This document shows, piece by piece, positions 7,442 to 16,152 of a DNA stretch of 26,785 bases. Both the position numbers and the translations under genes were made by a program. Origin of the DNA: an uncultured Roseburia sp. (GTDB taxonomy: Bacteria; Bacillota; Clostridia; Lachnospirales; Lachnospiraceae); the NCBI GenBank assembly GCA_900756925.1, contig CAAELX010000014.1, positions 1 through 26,785 of the forward strand, given 5' to 3'. The stretch's first letter is position 1, and each line of letters begins with the position of its first letter. The notes below the pieces were generated by a model. The model saw only the letters and a program-made list of their open reading frames with translations. It searched no databases and had not been told where the DNA came from.

Positions 7442-9190
7442 ATGGAAGATAAGAAAGTATTATTATCGGTTAAAGATTTAGTCGTGAAGTTCCATGTGCG
7501 AGGCAGAGTACTTACTGCCATCCGTGGAGTTTCACTGGATATTTATGAGAACGAGTCCATAGCCATCGTAGGTGAGTCCGGTTCCGGTAAATCTGTTTTT
7601 ACAAAGACATTCGCCGGAATGTTAGACAGCAATGGTTTCATTGACAATGGTAAGATTATTTTCAACGATGAAGAGCTTGCAGATACAGTCGTTAAGTTAA
7701 ATGACAATGCGAGAAAAATCATCGCTGACAATAAAAAGAAACTGGATGAATATTCCAAATTAGAAGCTGGTGCAGACACTTACAAGGCAATGCTTGAGTT
7801 AGAGTCTGAGAAGCGAAGAAGAGGGGACTTAAGCGAAGAAGAGGCAGCTGCTTATGAGAAGGAGCTGCATGAATTAAAACGCGAGAGAACCAATGCCTTC
7901 AACTTAAAGCAGACTTTAGATCCTTCCAAGGAGAAGGCTAAGATCAAGGAGACCGCGAAAAAGATCTCTGATCTGGATGAGAAAATCAAGGCATTCGAGA
8001 AAGCACATGTTGCAAAGGTAAAAGAGAAAGCAGATTCCCTTGCCCACGACACTGCTTATAATCAGGAATTTGATAAGAAGATGGCGGCGCTCAAGGAACA
8101 GCATGCGAAGGAGACGAGTGCTCCGATTTCCGCTGCCGCACAGGCAAGAAATGAAATCCTTGCAAAAGAGGTATATCTGTCAGTTGGACGTTTCTCTTTC
8201 CGCAAGCGTACCAAACAGAATAAAGAGCTTCTGGAGGCATTAAAAGAGGCGATGCAGCTTGGTGTTGATTTAGACAATGAAGAGCTGAGAAATGCCGTAT
8301 TTGATAAAGTAGCATTCCGTGTGAAATATCTGGATGAGAACAACGAGAGATTACATGGTATCTGTGTCCTGAACCTTGCCAATATCAAGGATGGAAGAGA
8401 CTGGAGTCAGATCCGTGGTACAAAGATCGCCACCGTATTCCAGGATCCTATGACGTCCTTAAACCCGATCATTACAATCGGCAAGCAGATCACATCGGTT
8501 ATTATGAAGCATCAGGACTGTACCGAGAATGAGGCAAGACTCCGAGCATTAGATCTGATGGATAAAGTAGGAATCCCGAATCCGGAAGCACGTTTCGACG
8601 ATTATCCATTCCAGTATTCTGGTGGTATGAGACAGCGTATCGTTATTGCGATCGCACTGTCCTGTCAGCCAAAGATCTTAATCTGTGATGAGCCTACCAC
8701 AGCGCTTGATGTTACTATTCAGGCACAGATCTTAAATCTGTTAAAGGATTTACAGAAAGAGTTCAACTATACAATTGTATTCATTACACATGACTTAGGT
8801 GTTGTTGCCAACATCGCAGACCGTGTTGCAGTTTTATATGCAGGACAGATCGTAGAGGTTGGTACGGTTGAGGAAGTATTCTATGACCCGCGTCATCCAT
8901 ACACATGGGCATTACTTTCTTCCCTGCCACAGTTAGCAGAGAGAAATACAACTCTTTACTCGATCACAGGTACACCACCGTCATTGTATAACAGTATCGT
9001 CGGAGATGCTTTTGCACCACGTAATCCGTACTGTATGAAGATCGATACCTTAGAGGAACCACCAATGTTCAAGGTGACAGACACCCATTATGCAAAGACA
9101 TGGCTGCTTCACCCGGATGCACCGAAGGTAGAGAAACCGGAAGGTATCCAGAACATCCACGAGAAACTTGTTAAAGCATTCAATATATAG
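7442..9190 (+). CDS. oppD: Oligopeptide ABC transporter ATPase, AmiE/OppD type, with large internal insertion
   Basis: One of the two nucleotide-binding subunits. Motifs, in order: Walker A GESGSGKS (44-51), Q-loop VFQDPMTSLNP with Gln 333/334, signature SGGMRQ (393-398), Walker B ILICDE (412-417), H-loop His 450, and an oligopeptide-type C-terminal region with GTPPSLYN and NPYCM. AmiE is about 355 residues; this is 582. The excess lies in one block, about residues 82-316, between the strand after Walker A and the WSQIRGTKIA strand before the Q-loop. The block is rich in Lys, Glu and Ala with heptad-like spacing, so it is probably a coiled-coil or helical hairpin. All catalytic motifs are intact, so the subunit should be active. 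Confidence 0.92.
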   Translation: MEDKKVLLSVKDLVVKFHVRGRVLTAIRGVSLDIYENESIAIVGESGSGKSVFTKTFAGMLDSNGFIDNGKIIFNDEELADTVVKLNDNARKIIADNKKKLDEYSKLEAGADTYKAMLELESEKRRRGDLSEEEAAAYEKELHELKRERTNAFNLKQTLDPSKEKAKIKETAKKISDLDEKIKAFEKAHVAKVKEKADSLAHDTAYNQEFDKKMAALKEQHAKETSAPISAAAQARNEILAKEVYLSVGRFSFRKRTKQNKELLEALKEAMQLGVDLDNEELRNAVFDKVAFRVKYLDENNERLHGICVLNLANIKDGRDWSQIRGTKIATVFQDPMTSLNPIITIGKQITSVIMKHQDCTENEARLRALDLMDKVGIPNPEARFDDYPFQYSGGMRQRIVIAIALSCQPKILICDEPTTALDVTIQAQILNLLKDLQKEFNYTIVFITHDLGVVANIADRVAVLYAGQIVEVGTVEEVFYDPRHPYTWALLSSLPQLAERNTTLYSITGTPPSLYNSIVGDAFAPRNPYCMKIDTLEEPPMFKVTDTHYAKTWLLHPDAPKVEKPEGIQNIHEKLVKAFNI

Positions 9191-9202
9191 GAGATTTAGA
9201 TC

Positions 9203-10507
9203 GTGTCTAAACTAAATCAAACCACAGGAAACCAGGAGCATGCTTCTCATTTACCAGAGCATGGTCCGATTGATGAAAATGGTAAAGAAATATTATTATC
9301 CTTAAAGAATGTGGATATCACATTCGGAAAGGGCGACAGTGCAGTACGTGCCGTAAAGAACGCTACCTTTGATATTCATAAAGGTGAGACCTTCTCCTTA
9401 GTAGGAGAGTCCGGTTCCGGTAAGACCACGATCGGTCGTGCCGTTATCCGTGTCAACCCGCTGGCAAACGGTGAGATCTTATACAAAGGCGTAAGAATTT
9501 CCGGAAAGATCCCGAAATCCTTAGACCGTGAGGTTATCCGTAATATCCAGATGGTATTCCAGGATCCGGCAGCTTCCTTAAATGAGCGTGCAACGGTTGA
9601 TTATATTGTATCTGAGGGTCTGTACAACTTCCACTTATATGAGAACGAGGCAGACCGTGTGCGCAAGGTAGAGGAGATGATCAATGAGGTTGGTCTTCTT
9701 CCAGAGCATCTGACCAGATACCCGCACGAGTTCTCCGGTGGACAGCGTCAGCGTATCGGATTAGCCCGTGCCATGGTTATGGAGCCGGAACTTGTTGTTG
9801 CCGATGAGCCAATTTCCGCATTAGACGTATCCATCCGTGCGCAGGTACTGAACTTATTGAAGAAGTTCCAGCGAGAGAAGGATCTGACTTATTTATTTAT
9901 TGCGCATGACCTTTCGATCGTAAGATTTATTTCTGACCGTATCGCCGTTATCTACAAGGGTGATATTGTCGAGATTGCAGATGCAGAAGAGTTATTTAAC
10001 TTCCCACTGCATCCATATACCCATTCTCTGATCTCTGCGATCCCGATCCCGGATCCACAGTTAGAGAAGAACAAAGTATTATATACCTACGATCCATCCA
10101 TGCATGACTACAGCACAGACAAGCCGGAGCTTGTATGCATCGGTCATGACCACTGGGTATTCGGTAATAAGAAAGAGATCGAGGAGTATAAGGCAACCCG
10201 TGAGAAGAATGTGCCGCTTAAGACGATCACAATCATAGACAAGGATGCACAGAGGCCGGAAACGCATGAGAGCCATATCGCAACAGATGAGATCCAGCTC
10301 CCACCGCTCCATGATACCGGAAGTGCATGGTATGCACTGGTATCCTTCTTCCTGCCGATCATCGGTATCATTGCAGCCATGATCTTCAAGAAACACAGAC
10401 ATTACCGCAACTACAAGGCGTGCAAGAAGGGCGCAATTGCAGGATTTATTGTACTTGCAGTCATTATCGTGCTGTTCCTGTTGGCATTTGCATTTGTATT
10501 TATTTAA
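9203..10507 (+). CDS. oppF: Oligopeptide ABC transporter ATPase, AmiF/OppF type, with C-terminal membrane extension
   Basis: Partner ATPase of the importer. The start is GTG at 9203, after GGAGATTT that overlaps the end of the preceding gene. Walker [10 protein letters not shown] lies at 68-76, signature FSGGQRQ at 178-184, Walker B LVVADE at 197-202 and H-loop His 235. The Ami-specific [16 protein letters not shown] stretch is present. AmiF ends at about 308 residues (after the HDYSTDKPE region), whereas this protein continues to 434. The extra segment has a polar linker (about 340-372) and two hydrophobic stretches (about 375-396 and 410-432) separated by a basic loop, so it should insert in the membrane as a hairpin. 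That is unusual, since this subunit is normally held only by docking to the permeases. Confidence 0.92.
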   Translation: MSKLNQTTGNQEHASHLPEHGPIDENGKEILLSLKNVDITFGKGDSAVRAVKNATFDIHKGETFSLVGESGSGKTTIGRAVIRVNPLANGEILYKGVRISGKIPKSLDREVIRNIQMVFQDPAASLNERATVDYIVSEGLYNFHLYENEADRVRKVEEMINEVGLLPEHLTRYPHEFSGGQRQRIGLARAMVMEPELVVADEPISALDVSIRAQVLNLLKKFQREKDLTYLFIAHDLSIVRFISDRIAVIYKGDIVEIADAEELFNFPLHPYTHSLISAIPIPDPQLEKNKVLYTYDPSMHDYSTDKPELVCIGHDHWVFGNKKEIEEYKATREKNVPLKTITIIDKDAQRPETHESHIATDEIQLPPLHDTGSAWYALVSFFLPIIGIIAAMIFKKHRHYRNYKACKKGAIAGFIVLAVIIVLFLLAFAFVFI

Positions 10508-10510
10508 TTT

Positions 10511-11809
10511 ATGGGTAGAACAACAAGAAGCGGAAGCAGAAATCATACTCCGAATGTGAGACCGGTACAACGGATCGAGCTTTCGGAGAAACATACCAGA
10601 CAGAGGCTGATCGCAGTGATCGCCTGTCTGATCGTCGCGTCAGGGGCATTTATCTATGCACTGAACGGACTGATGAGTAATGACAGCGGATGGACAAGCA
10701 TTGAGGCGAGTTCATCCGCTGAAACAAATTGTGGCGATGATTTCGTTTTCCAGTATTATGTCGGAGCAGCCGGTGTGGATGCCACAGCCGAGAAGAAAGC
10801 ACTGACGCTGCTATATACAGACGCTTTGGTGAAAGCGTATGAAGTATTTCATAACGATGAAGCCTTTGAGGGCGTGAATAATATCTACGAGATCAACCAG
10901 CATCCGAATGAGGAGCTTACGGTGGATCCGGTACTGTACGGGGCATTTGAGACGGTGGCAGAGTATGGCAGAAGAGAAGTCTATCTGGCACCTGTTTATT
11001 TAGAGTATAAGAATCTGTTTTTCTGTAATGATGATTCGGAGACTTTTCATTACGATGCAGAGCAGAATGCAGATGTCCGCACATACTTTGGAGAGATTGC
11101 TGCTTATGCGAACGATCCTTCTATGGTAAATGTGGAATTGCTCGGGGACAACCGTCTGAAGCTGCATGTATCAGAGGAATATCTTGCCTATGCGAAGGAG
11201 AACGGAATAGAGAAGTTCGTAGATTTCGCCTGGATGCAGAATGCATTTATCACAGATTACCTGTCTGATGTGATGGTGGAGAAGGGGTACACCCTTGGAT
11301 CTATTTCGAGCTGTGATGGCTATACGAGAAATCTTGATGAGGGGCTTACCAGTGAGGAAGGCGTGCTCAGACAGTATTCCTATAACATTTATGACAGAAA
11401 CGGTATGACTGTGTATCCGGCAGGGCTGATGAACTATACCGGTCCGGTCAGTATGGTGTCCTTTCATAATTACATGATGACGGAGAAGGAAGCAGACCAT
11501 TATTACGAATTTCAGGATGGAGAGACCAGAACGTCGTATATCAGCATGGAGGATGGAAGGAACCGTTCTTCAGTGAACAATCTGGTCGCTTATTCGAAGC
11601 GTGAGAGCTGTGCACAGATATTGTTGCAGCTGATTCCAGTTTATATTGCAGATGAGCTTGATACGGACGCAGTGAAGGTACTTGCCACAGAGCAGATTTA
11701 TTGCATTTATGGGAAGAACCGTACACTCTATTATACAGAGAAAACGCTGGATCTGACCGATCTGTTTGACAAAGATGGCGTGAGTTATAAAGCACAGTAC
11801 CTGGAATAA
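10511..11809 (+). CDS. Membrane-anchored protein, probable degenerate ApbE-like domain
   Basis: The last gene of the transporter operon, 3 bases after oppF, with no clear ribosome site, so translation is probably coupled. The 432-residue protein has a basic cytoplasmic N-terminus, one span at about 33-52, and an extracellular domain. The order of elements resembles ApbE (FAD:protein FMN transferase): a helix followed by a Ser-rich acidic segment and INQHPNEELTVDP (compare the RINxxxG..V.VSPE element), then a FETVAEYG helix, a VELLGDNRLKLHV strand pair, and a DYLSDVMVEKGYTLGSISSCDG element in place of the GYAxD..VLNLGG region. The DPxTG-like metal site appears as MEDGRNR, and the usual catalytic residues are not evident. 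This is inference without a search, and it may be a novel fold. It probably assists the peptide transporter at the outer membrane face. Confidence 0.6.
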   Translation: MGRTTRSGSRNHTPNVRPVQRIELSEKHTRQRLIAVIACLIVASGAFIYALNGLMSNDSGWTSIEASSSAETNCGDDFVFQYYVGAAGVDATAEKKALTLLYTDALVKAYEVFHNDEAFEGVNNIYEINQHPNEELTVDPVLYGAFETVAEYGRREVYLAPVYLEYKNLFFCNDDSETFHYDAEQNADVRTYFGEIAAYANDPSMVNVELLGDNRLKLHVSEEYLAYAKENGIEKFVDFAWMQNAFITDYLSDVMVEKGYTLGSISSCDGYTRNLDEGLTSEEGVLRQYSYNIYDRNGMTVYPAGLMNYTGPVSMVSFHNYMMTEKEADHYYEFQDGETRTSYISMEDGRNRSSVNNLVAYSKRESCAQILLQLIPVYIADELDTDAVKVLATEQIYCIYGKNRTLYYTEKTLDLTDLFDKDGVSYKAQYLE

Positions 11810-11842
11810 GGTGAATAACAGAAAAAGAGTATAAAAGAAAAA

Positions 11843-11888
11843 GGAAAGCGGACAGATTAGGGGAGAACTCAGAATTTGTCCGCTTTTC
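11843..11888 (+). terminator. Probable terminator of the peptide transporter operon
   Basis: AAAGCGGACA (11845-11854) pairs perfectly with TGTCCGCTTT (11877-11886) across a 22-base loop and ends in a short run of four T residues. It separates the operon from the promoter at 11902. Confidence 0.65.
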
Positions 11889-11901
11889 TGACAGAAAACG
11901 G

Positions 11902-11930
11902 TTGAGAAGCATTTGGAAGAAGTTTATAAT
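11902..11930 (+). promoter_or_regulatory. Promoter of the helical protein / aldo-keto reductase unit
   Basis: TTGAGA (11902-11907), a 17-base spacer and TATAAT (11925-11930). The start codon follows 54 bases after the -10. Confidence 0.8.
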
Positions 11931-11984
11931 ATTCCACAGAAAAACCAATTGTGATAACGAAGAAAAAGGAAACAGAATGCAACG

Positions 11985-12656
11985 ATGATTTTCGGAGCGA
12001 AGACAGAGGGACAGAAAAAATTAAAAGAGTTAAATAGGGAGTGCAAAGAGCTGCGGAAGGAGCTTCTTGCCGCAAAGCTGGACAGAAAGCAGATTGATAC
12101 ACAGATCCATGAATTCCGGGAGGCGTTGACGCTCGGCTCAGAGCTGTGCCGCAGTTATGTGGATGCGCAGGAACACTTTGCACTGGCAAGGCGTGGTGTC
12201 ATGGATCTGATGGACACTATGGGGGAGAAGCCGAAGGAACAGGTGAAGAAGGATTTAGAAGAGCTGAATACTCATCTTACCCGTCTCTACCATGAATGCG
12301 GAATCCGCGAAGATGATATGGACTTTCACTCGACCACCGAAGGATTGAAGCATATGGCAGCAGATTTCTCCAATACGAATTTCATTATGCTGCGAAGCGA
12401 ATTAGAAAATCTGCATGCACTTTTAGAAGATACCTCAGAATGGCGTTCCCCGAACTTTTTTGCGCTTGCCTATTATTTTGAACATGAGCCGGAGAAGCGG
12501 GACAAAATCGCCGAGATGGAAAATGAGAACCGGAATAAATTCCTGGAGGATTACTTGGAGGAACACCTGATGGAGACATTTATGATGGAAGCAGGGTGTG
12601 CAGGATGTATTGACAGAGTGGAACAGATGATCCGGGATTATATTTATGAATCATAA
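11985..12656 (+). CDS. Hypothetical helical protein, function unknown
   Basis: I do not recognise this 223-residue protein. It is soluble, with no signal or span. Residues about 8-50 are strongly heptad-like and charged (coiled coil), residues 65-120 look helical, and the C-terminal part (165-223) is acidic and helical with a CAGC pair near residues 204-207 that might bind metal or form a disulfide. The ATG at 11985 follows AAAAGGA at a longish 14-base spacing; an ATG eight bases upstream is closed by a stop within three codons. It is 21 bases upstream of the Fe-S aldo/keto reductase and shares its promoter, so the two are probably functionally related. Confidence 0.8.
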   Translation: MIFGAKTEGQKKLKELNRECKELRKELLAAKLDRKQIDTQIHEFREALTLGSELCRSYVDAQEHFALARRGVMDLMDTMGEKPKEQVKKDLEELNTHLTRLYHECGIREDDMDFHSTTEGLKHMAADFSNTNFIMLRSELENLHALLEDTSEWRSPNFFALAYYFEHEPEKRDKIAEMENENRNKFLEDYLEEHLMETFMMEAGCAGCIDRVEQMIRDYIYES

Positions 12657-12677
12657 ATCAGATAGGAGAAGAGTACG

Positions 12678-13817
12678 ATGAAAAATGCAATGACAGAAGA
12701 GATTACCAAAAAATTAGGGTTTGGCTGTATGCGCCTGCCGGTTGCAGATGGCGTATCCGAAAATATTGATGATGCGGCTTTCTGCAAAATGATAGATACT
12801 TATCTGGAGCGTGGATTTAACTACTTTGATACCGCGTTTCCATATCATAATCAGAAATCCGAGGAAGCTGTCAAACGATGTCTGGTTGAACGTTATCCGA
12901 GAGAAAAATTCCTTCTGGCAGATAAAATGCCAGTATGGCTTGTGAAAGAGTATGCGGATTTTGAAAAGTATTTTCAGATTCAGCTGGAACGCTGTGGGGT
13001 AGAATATTTTGATTTTTATCTGCTTCATGCGATGAGCAAGGAACGCATGAAGGAAATGGAGGAGAGGGGAGCTTTTGAGTTTCTTGCAAAAATGAAAGCA
13101 GAGGGAAGAATCCATCACGCAGGTTTTTCCTTCCATGATACGGCAGATGTGTTGGATGAGATTCTGACCAATCATCCGGAATTTGAATTTGTACAGCTTC
13201 AGATTAATTACTACGACTGGGATTCAGACAGCGTGCAGTCCGGCAAGTGCTACGAAGTTGCAGTGAAACATCACATACCGGTAATCGTTATGGAACCGGT
13301 CAAGGGAGGTACACTGTCCAATTTGATCGGAAAACCGGCAGATATTTTAAAAGCACAGAATGAAAAAGCATCCTATGCATCTTATGCAGTGCGCTTTGCA
13401 GCATCTCTGGACAATGTGATGGTCGTATTAAGCGGGATGTCGAATGAGGAACAGTTAGAGGATAACACGTCTTATATGGAGCAGTTTAAACCGCTGAATG
13501 ATGCAGAACAGCAGGCAATCAGAGAGGTTGTAGAGGAACTGAGAAAGCTGCCGACAATTGCCTGTACAAAGTGCCGTTACTGTGTGGATGGATGTCCGCA
13601 GAAAATCCTCATTCCAGATCAGTTTGAGGCGTATAATCTGATGATCCAGTTTGGGGATACCCCTGCTGCGAGACAGAGCTATAAATGGGCAGTTGATGAA
13701 CCGGAGCATGGGAAGGCTTCTGCATGTATCCGGTGTGGAAAATGTGAAAAGCAATGCCCACAACATCTTCCGATCCGGGAATTATTAGCAAAGATGGCAG
13801 AAGTTTACGAGATGTAA
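12678..13817 (+). CDS. Aldo/keto reductase with C-terminal 4Fe-4S ferredoxin domain
   Basis: An NAD(P)H-dependent carbonyl oxidoreductase fused to an electron-transfer domain, 379 residues. The N-terminal barrel has GFGCMRLP, the catalytic Asp/Tyr in NYFDTAFPYH, Lys in LLADKMP and His in YLLHAM. The C-terminal domain carries CTKCRYCVDGCP (about 298-309) and CIRCGKCEKQCP, enough cysteines for two 4Fe-4S clusters. This architecture is widespread in anaerobic Firmicutes; the physiological substrate is generally unknown. The ATG at 12678 follows ATAGGAGAAGAG. The gene is the second in a two-gene unit and ends at a bidirectional terminator shared with the convergent ktrA. Confidence 0.93.
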   Translation: MKNAMTEEITKKLGFGCMRLPVADGVSENIDDAAFCKMIDTYLERGFNYFDTAFPYHNQKSEEAVKRCLVERYPREKFLLADKMPVWLVKEYADFEKYFQIQLERCGVEYFDFYLLHAMSKERMKEMEERGAFEFLAKMKAEGRIHHAGFSFHDTADVLDEILTNHPEFEFVQLQINYYDWDSDSVQSGKCYEVAVKHHIPVIVMEPVKGGTLSNLIGKPADILKAQNEKASYASYAVRFAASLDNVMVVLSGMSNEEQLEDNTSYMEQFKPLNDAEQQAIREVVEELRKLPTIACTKCRYCVDGCPQKILIPDQFEAYNLMIQFGDTPAARQSYKWAVDEPEHGKASACIRCGKCEKQCPQHLPIRELLAKMAEVYEM

Positions 13818-13865
13818 CTATTATATGTTTTACAGAATATCACAAAATGAATCAGTGATAAATGG

Positions 13866-13915
13866 AAAATGCCAGTCCTGACAGAATAAACAGATCCGTC
13901 AGAACCGGCATTTTT
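13866..13915. terminator. Bidirectional terminator between aldo/keto reductase and ktrA
   Basis: AAAATGCC (13866-13873) pairs with GGCATTTT (13907-13914), and an inner CTGAC/GTCAG helix extends the stem. T-runs exist on both strands, and the flanking genes converge. Confidence 0.88.
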
Positions 13916-13931
13916 GGTATGTTTTCCTACC

Positions 13932-14582
13932 TTACAGTTTCTTCACGATTTTGGCAATATCCTTCTGGCTGCCAATAATCATCAGATGTTCGCCGTTCTG
14001 GAAAATATAATCTGCACCAGGGGTAAGGCTTATGCCGGAATCACCTTTGATCCCAATAATATTAATATTATACTTAACGCGGACATTGATCTCCCTGACA
14101 GATTTTCCAATCCATTCCTGGAGGGGTGCAATCTCGTAGATGGAGTAACCGCTTCCGAGCTCTACATAGTCGAAAACCTGGTTGGCGGAGAAACGGACAG
14201 CCACTTTCTCAGCAATATCACGGTCCGGGTAGATGACTTCATCTGCGCCGTTGCGGAGAAGGAACTTCGCGTGGATATCACGGTTTGCTTTGCTGACCAC
14301 ATAGCTGGCACCGAATTCTTTTAAGAGGCTTGTAATCTCAAGGCTGGACTGAAAGTTCGAACCAATGCAGACGAAGCAGAGGTCGAAGTTTCCAACACCG
14401 AGGCTTTTCATGACTTTTTCATTTGTGCAGTCACCAATCTTGGCGCTGGTGACATACGGGAGGAGATCTTCTAATTTTTCCTCCTCGCGGTCTACGATCA
14501 TAATCTCATTGTCTAATTTGGAGAGATCCATACATAAGTGGGCGCCGAAGCGTCCCATTCCGATAATTAAAATTGATTTCAT
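13932..14582 (-). CDS. ktrA: Potassium uptake regulatory subunit KtrA/TrkA
   Basis: Cytoplasmic gating subunit of a K+ channel-transporter, 216 residues. The RCK N-terminal Rossmann domain begins with ILIIGMGRFG and the acidic end of the second strand (MIVD), binding nucleotide (ATP/ADP or NAD). A C-terminal RCK_C domain (about 140-216), which in Firmicutes binds cyclic-di-AMP, includes GKSVREINVR and LMIIGS. The start at 14582 is chosen because AAAGGAGAA lies just before that ATG; a frame extending 14 codons further upstream has no such site. It lies downstream of ktrB on the same strand with a 188-base gap, in which a TATAAT-like box (14686-14691, minus strand) and a 9-bp stem suggest separate control. 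Confidence 0.94.
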   Translation of the reverse strand: MKSILIIGMGRFGAHLCMDLSKLDNEIMIVDREEEKLEDLLPYVTSAKIGDCTNEKVMKSLGVGNFDLCFVCIGSNFQSSLEITSLLKEFGASYVVSKANRDIHAKFLLRNGADEVIYPDRDIAEKVAVRFSANQVFDYVELGSGYSIYEIAPLQEWIGKSVREINVRVKYNINIIGIKGDSGISLTPGADYIFQNGEHLMIIGSQKDIAKIVKKL

Positions 14583-14613
14583 AGCATTCTCCTTTTGGAA
14601 TCTAATTTTGGGG

Positions 14614-14667
14614 GCGAAACTCACTTTAGGTTATTCTGAATCATCGCAACGTTGTGAAGAGTTTCGC
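14614..14667 (-). promoter_or_regulatory. Stem in the ktrA 5' leader
   Basis: On the minus strand GCGAAACTC (14659-14667) and GAGTTTCGC (14614-14622) form a perfect 9-bp stem around 36 bases. No T-run follows. It lies between a possible -10 (14686-14691, weak -35) and the ktrA ribosome site, so it could be a leader structure controlling ktrA expression. The function is not known. Confidence 0.4.
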
Positions 14668-14770
14668 TTTGAAAATTCGAAGTATATTATACTGTGGTTT
14701 ATATCATATAACATGAACTTCATCTGCAGGCGCTTTATAGGAAGGTCATGTAATGTGTTTTACAAAAATA

Positions 14771-16114
14771 TCAGCCTATGTTAATAGGCTCTACCGGCTG
14801 CATCACGTGGGCAATTTTCTTATGATCCGTGAAGGAGAGGGCGAAGGAAAGGCTGCCGACCCTGCCGAGATACATAAGGCCAATGATGACCAGCTTGGAA
14901 AGTGTGTTCAACTTTGTGGTAAGTCCAGCGGTCATGCCGACGGTGCTGATGGCGGAGACCACTTCTAACATGGCGTCTGCGAGATCGAAGTGCTGGGTGG
15001 CACACAAAAGCAGGGTTCCGATCAGGGAAAAGAACAGGTTCGTACAGAACACTGCAGATGCTTTTGTGATGGTGTCGGATTCAATGCGCCGTCCGAAAAT
15101 GTTGGTTCCAGGGCTTCGGAGAAGTGTGGAACGCAGGTAAAGGATGAGGACGAATACCGTACCGACCTTCACGCCGCCTGCCGTGGAGCCGGAGCCGCCG
15201 CCGATGAACATCAGGATAATGGACAGGAGCTTTCCGGCATCGGATAAGCCACCGATATCGGTCGTGTTAAAGCCTGCGGTACGTGGTGTTACTGCGCTGA
15301 AGAAAGAGGAACAGATCTTGCCGGTGAGTGTCATGCCGGCATAGAGTGCATTGCCTTCAATCAGGTAAAAGAGCAGTGCTCCGCCGAAAACAAGAACGAC
15401 AGAGGCACTTAACACCATTTTCGTCTGCAGGGCGTATTTGCGGAAATGGAACTTATGGTCAACAATGTCGCTCCAACAGAAGAATCCAAGACCACCGGAG
15501 AGGATGAGCCCGATGAGCGTGAAGGTCACGACCGGGTCATTGCAGTAGGCGGTAAAGGAGGAAAACGCCTCATATTTTCCCATCAGGTCAAATCCGGCAT
15601 TACAGAATGCGGAGATGGAATGGAAAATACTGTAGTAAAACGCCTGCAGCACGCCCATCCGCGGCAAAAAGCGTGTAAACAGCAGCAGTGCACCAAGCCC
15701 CTCTATAAAAAGCGTGCCCTTAATCACACGTTTGATCAACCGGACAGCACCGCCAATGTCTAAGACATTGAAACTCTCGCGGATCCAGCCGCGCTGCTTT
15801 AGACCGATCTTACGGCGCAGGATGATCGAGACCGCTGTGCCGACCGTGATAAAGCCAAGACCGCCGACCTGGATCAGACATAAGAGGACCAGCTGTCCGA
15901 AGAGCGACCAGTGTGTGTAGGTATCGACTAAGACCAGCCCGGTCACACAGCTTGCACTTGTGGCGGTAAAAAGGGCGGTCAGAAACGGTGTCACTTCCCG
16001 CTGTCTGGAAGAAACCGGCAGCATCAGAAGCAGCGCTCCGATCAGGATCAGAATGAAAAATCCAAGAGCAATAAGCTGCATCCCGGACATATTTTTTAAT
16101 TTTTTTGTAAACAT
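14771..16114 (-). CDS. ktrB: Potassium channel-transporter subunit KtrB/TrkH
   Basis: Membrane K+ translocating subunit, 447 residues, the usual KtrB length. It has the four pore-loop repeats of the TrkH/KtrB/HKT superfamily, each with its selectivity glycine: SASCVTGLVL, SAFCNAGFDL, TPRTAGFNTTD and SAISTVGMTAGL. The intramembrane hinge loop is visible between repeats 3 and 4 (FIGGGSGSTAGGVKVGT). The start at 16114 has GGAG nine bases upstream. It is the first gene of the ktrB-ktrA pair, behind a promoter at 16260-16288 and a leader of about 139 bases. Substrate and partner assignment is firm; K+ versus Na+ coupling cannot be read. Confidence 0.95.
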   Translation of the reverse strand: MFTKKLKNMSGMQLIALGFFILILIGALLLMLPVSSRQREVTPFLTALFTATSASCVTGLVLVDTYTHWSLFGQLVLLCLIQVGGLGFITVGTAVSIILRRKIGLKQRGWIRESFNVLDIGGAVRLIKRVIKGTLFIEGLGALLLFTRFLPRMGVLQAFYYSIFHSISAFCNAGFDLMGKYEAFSSFTAYCNDPVVTFTLIGLILSGGLGFFCWSDIVDHKFHFRKYALQTKMVLSASVVLVFGGALLFYLIEGNALYAGMTLTGKICSSFFSAVTPRTAGFNTTDIGGLSDAGKLLSIILMFIGGGSGSTAGGVKVGTVFVLILYLRSTLLRSPGTNIFGRRIESDTITKASAVFCTNLFFSLIGTLLLCATQHFDLADAMLEVVSAISTVGMTAGLTTKLNTLSKLVIIGLMYLGRVGSLSFALSFTDHKKIAHVMQPVEPINIG

Positions 16115-16152
16115 TAGGAAACTCCAATTTGTATAATCTCTGTGTTACAGTC

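Noticed and set aside
13914..14324. 136-codon frame on the plus strand inside ktrA
   Set aside because: It is a shadow of the ktrA coding frame on the opposite strand, without its own ribosome site.
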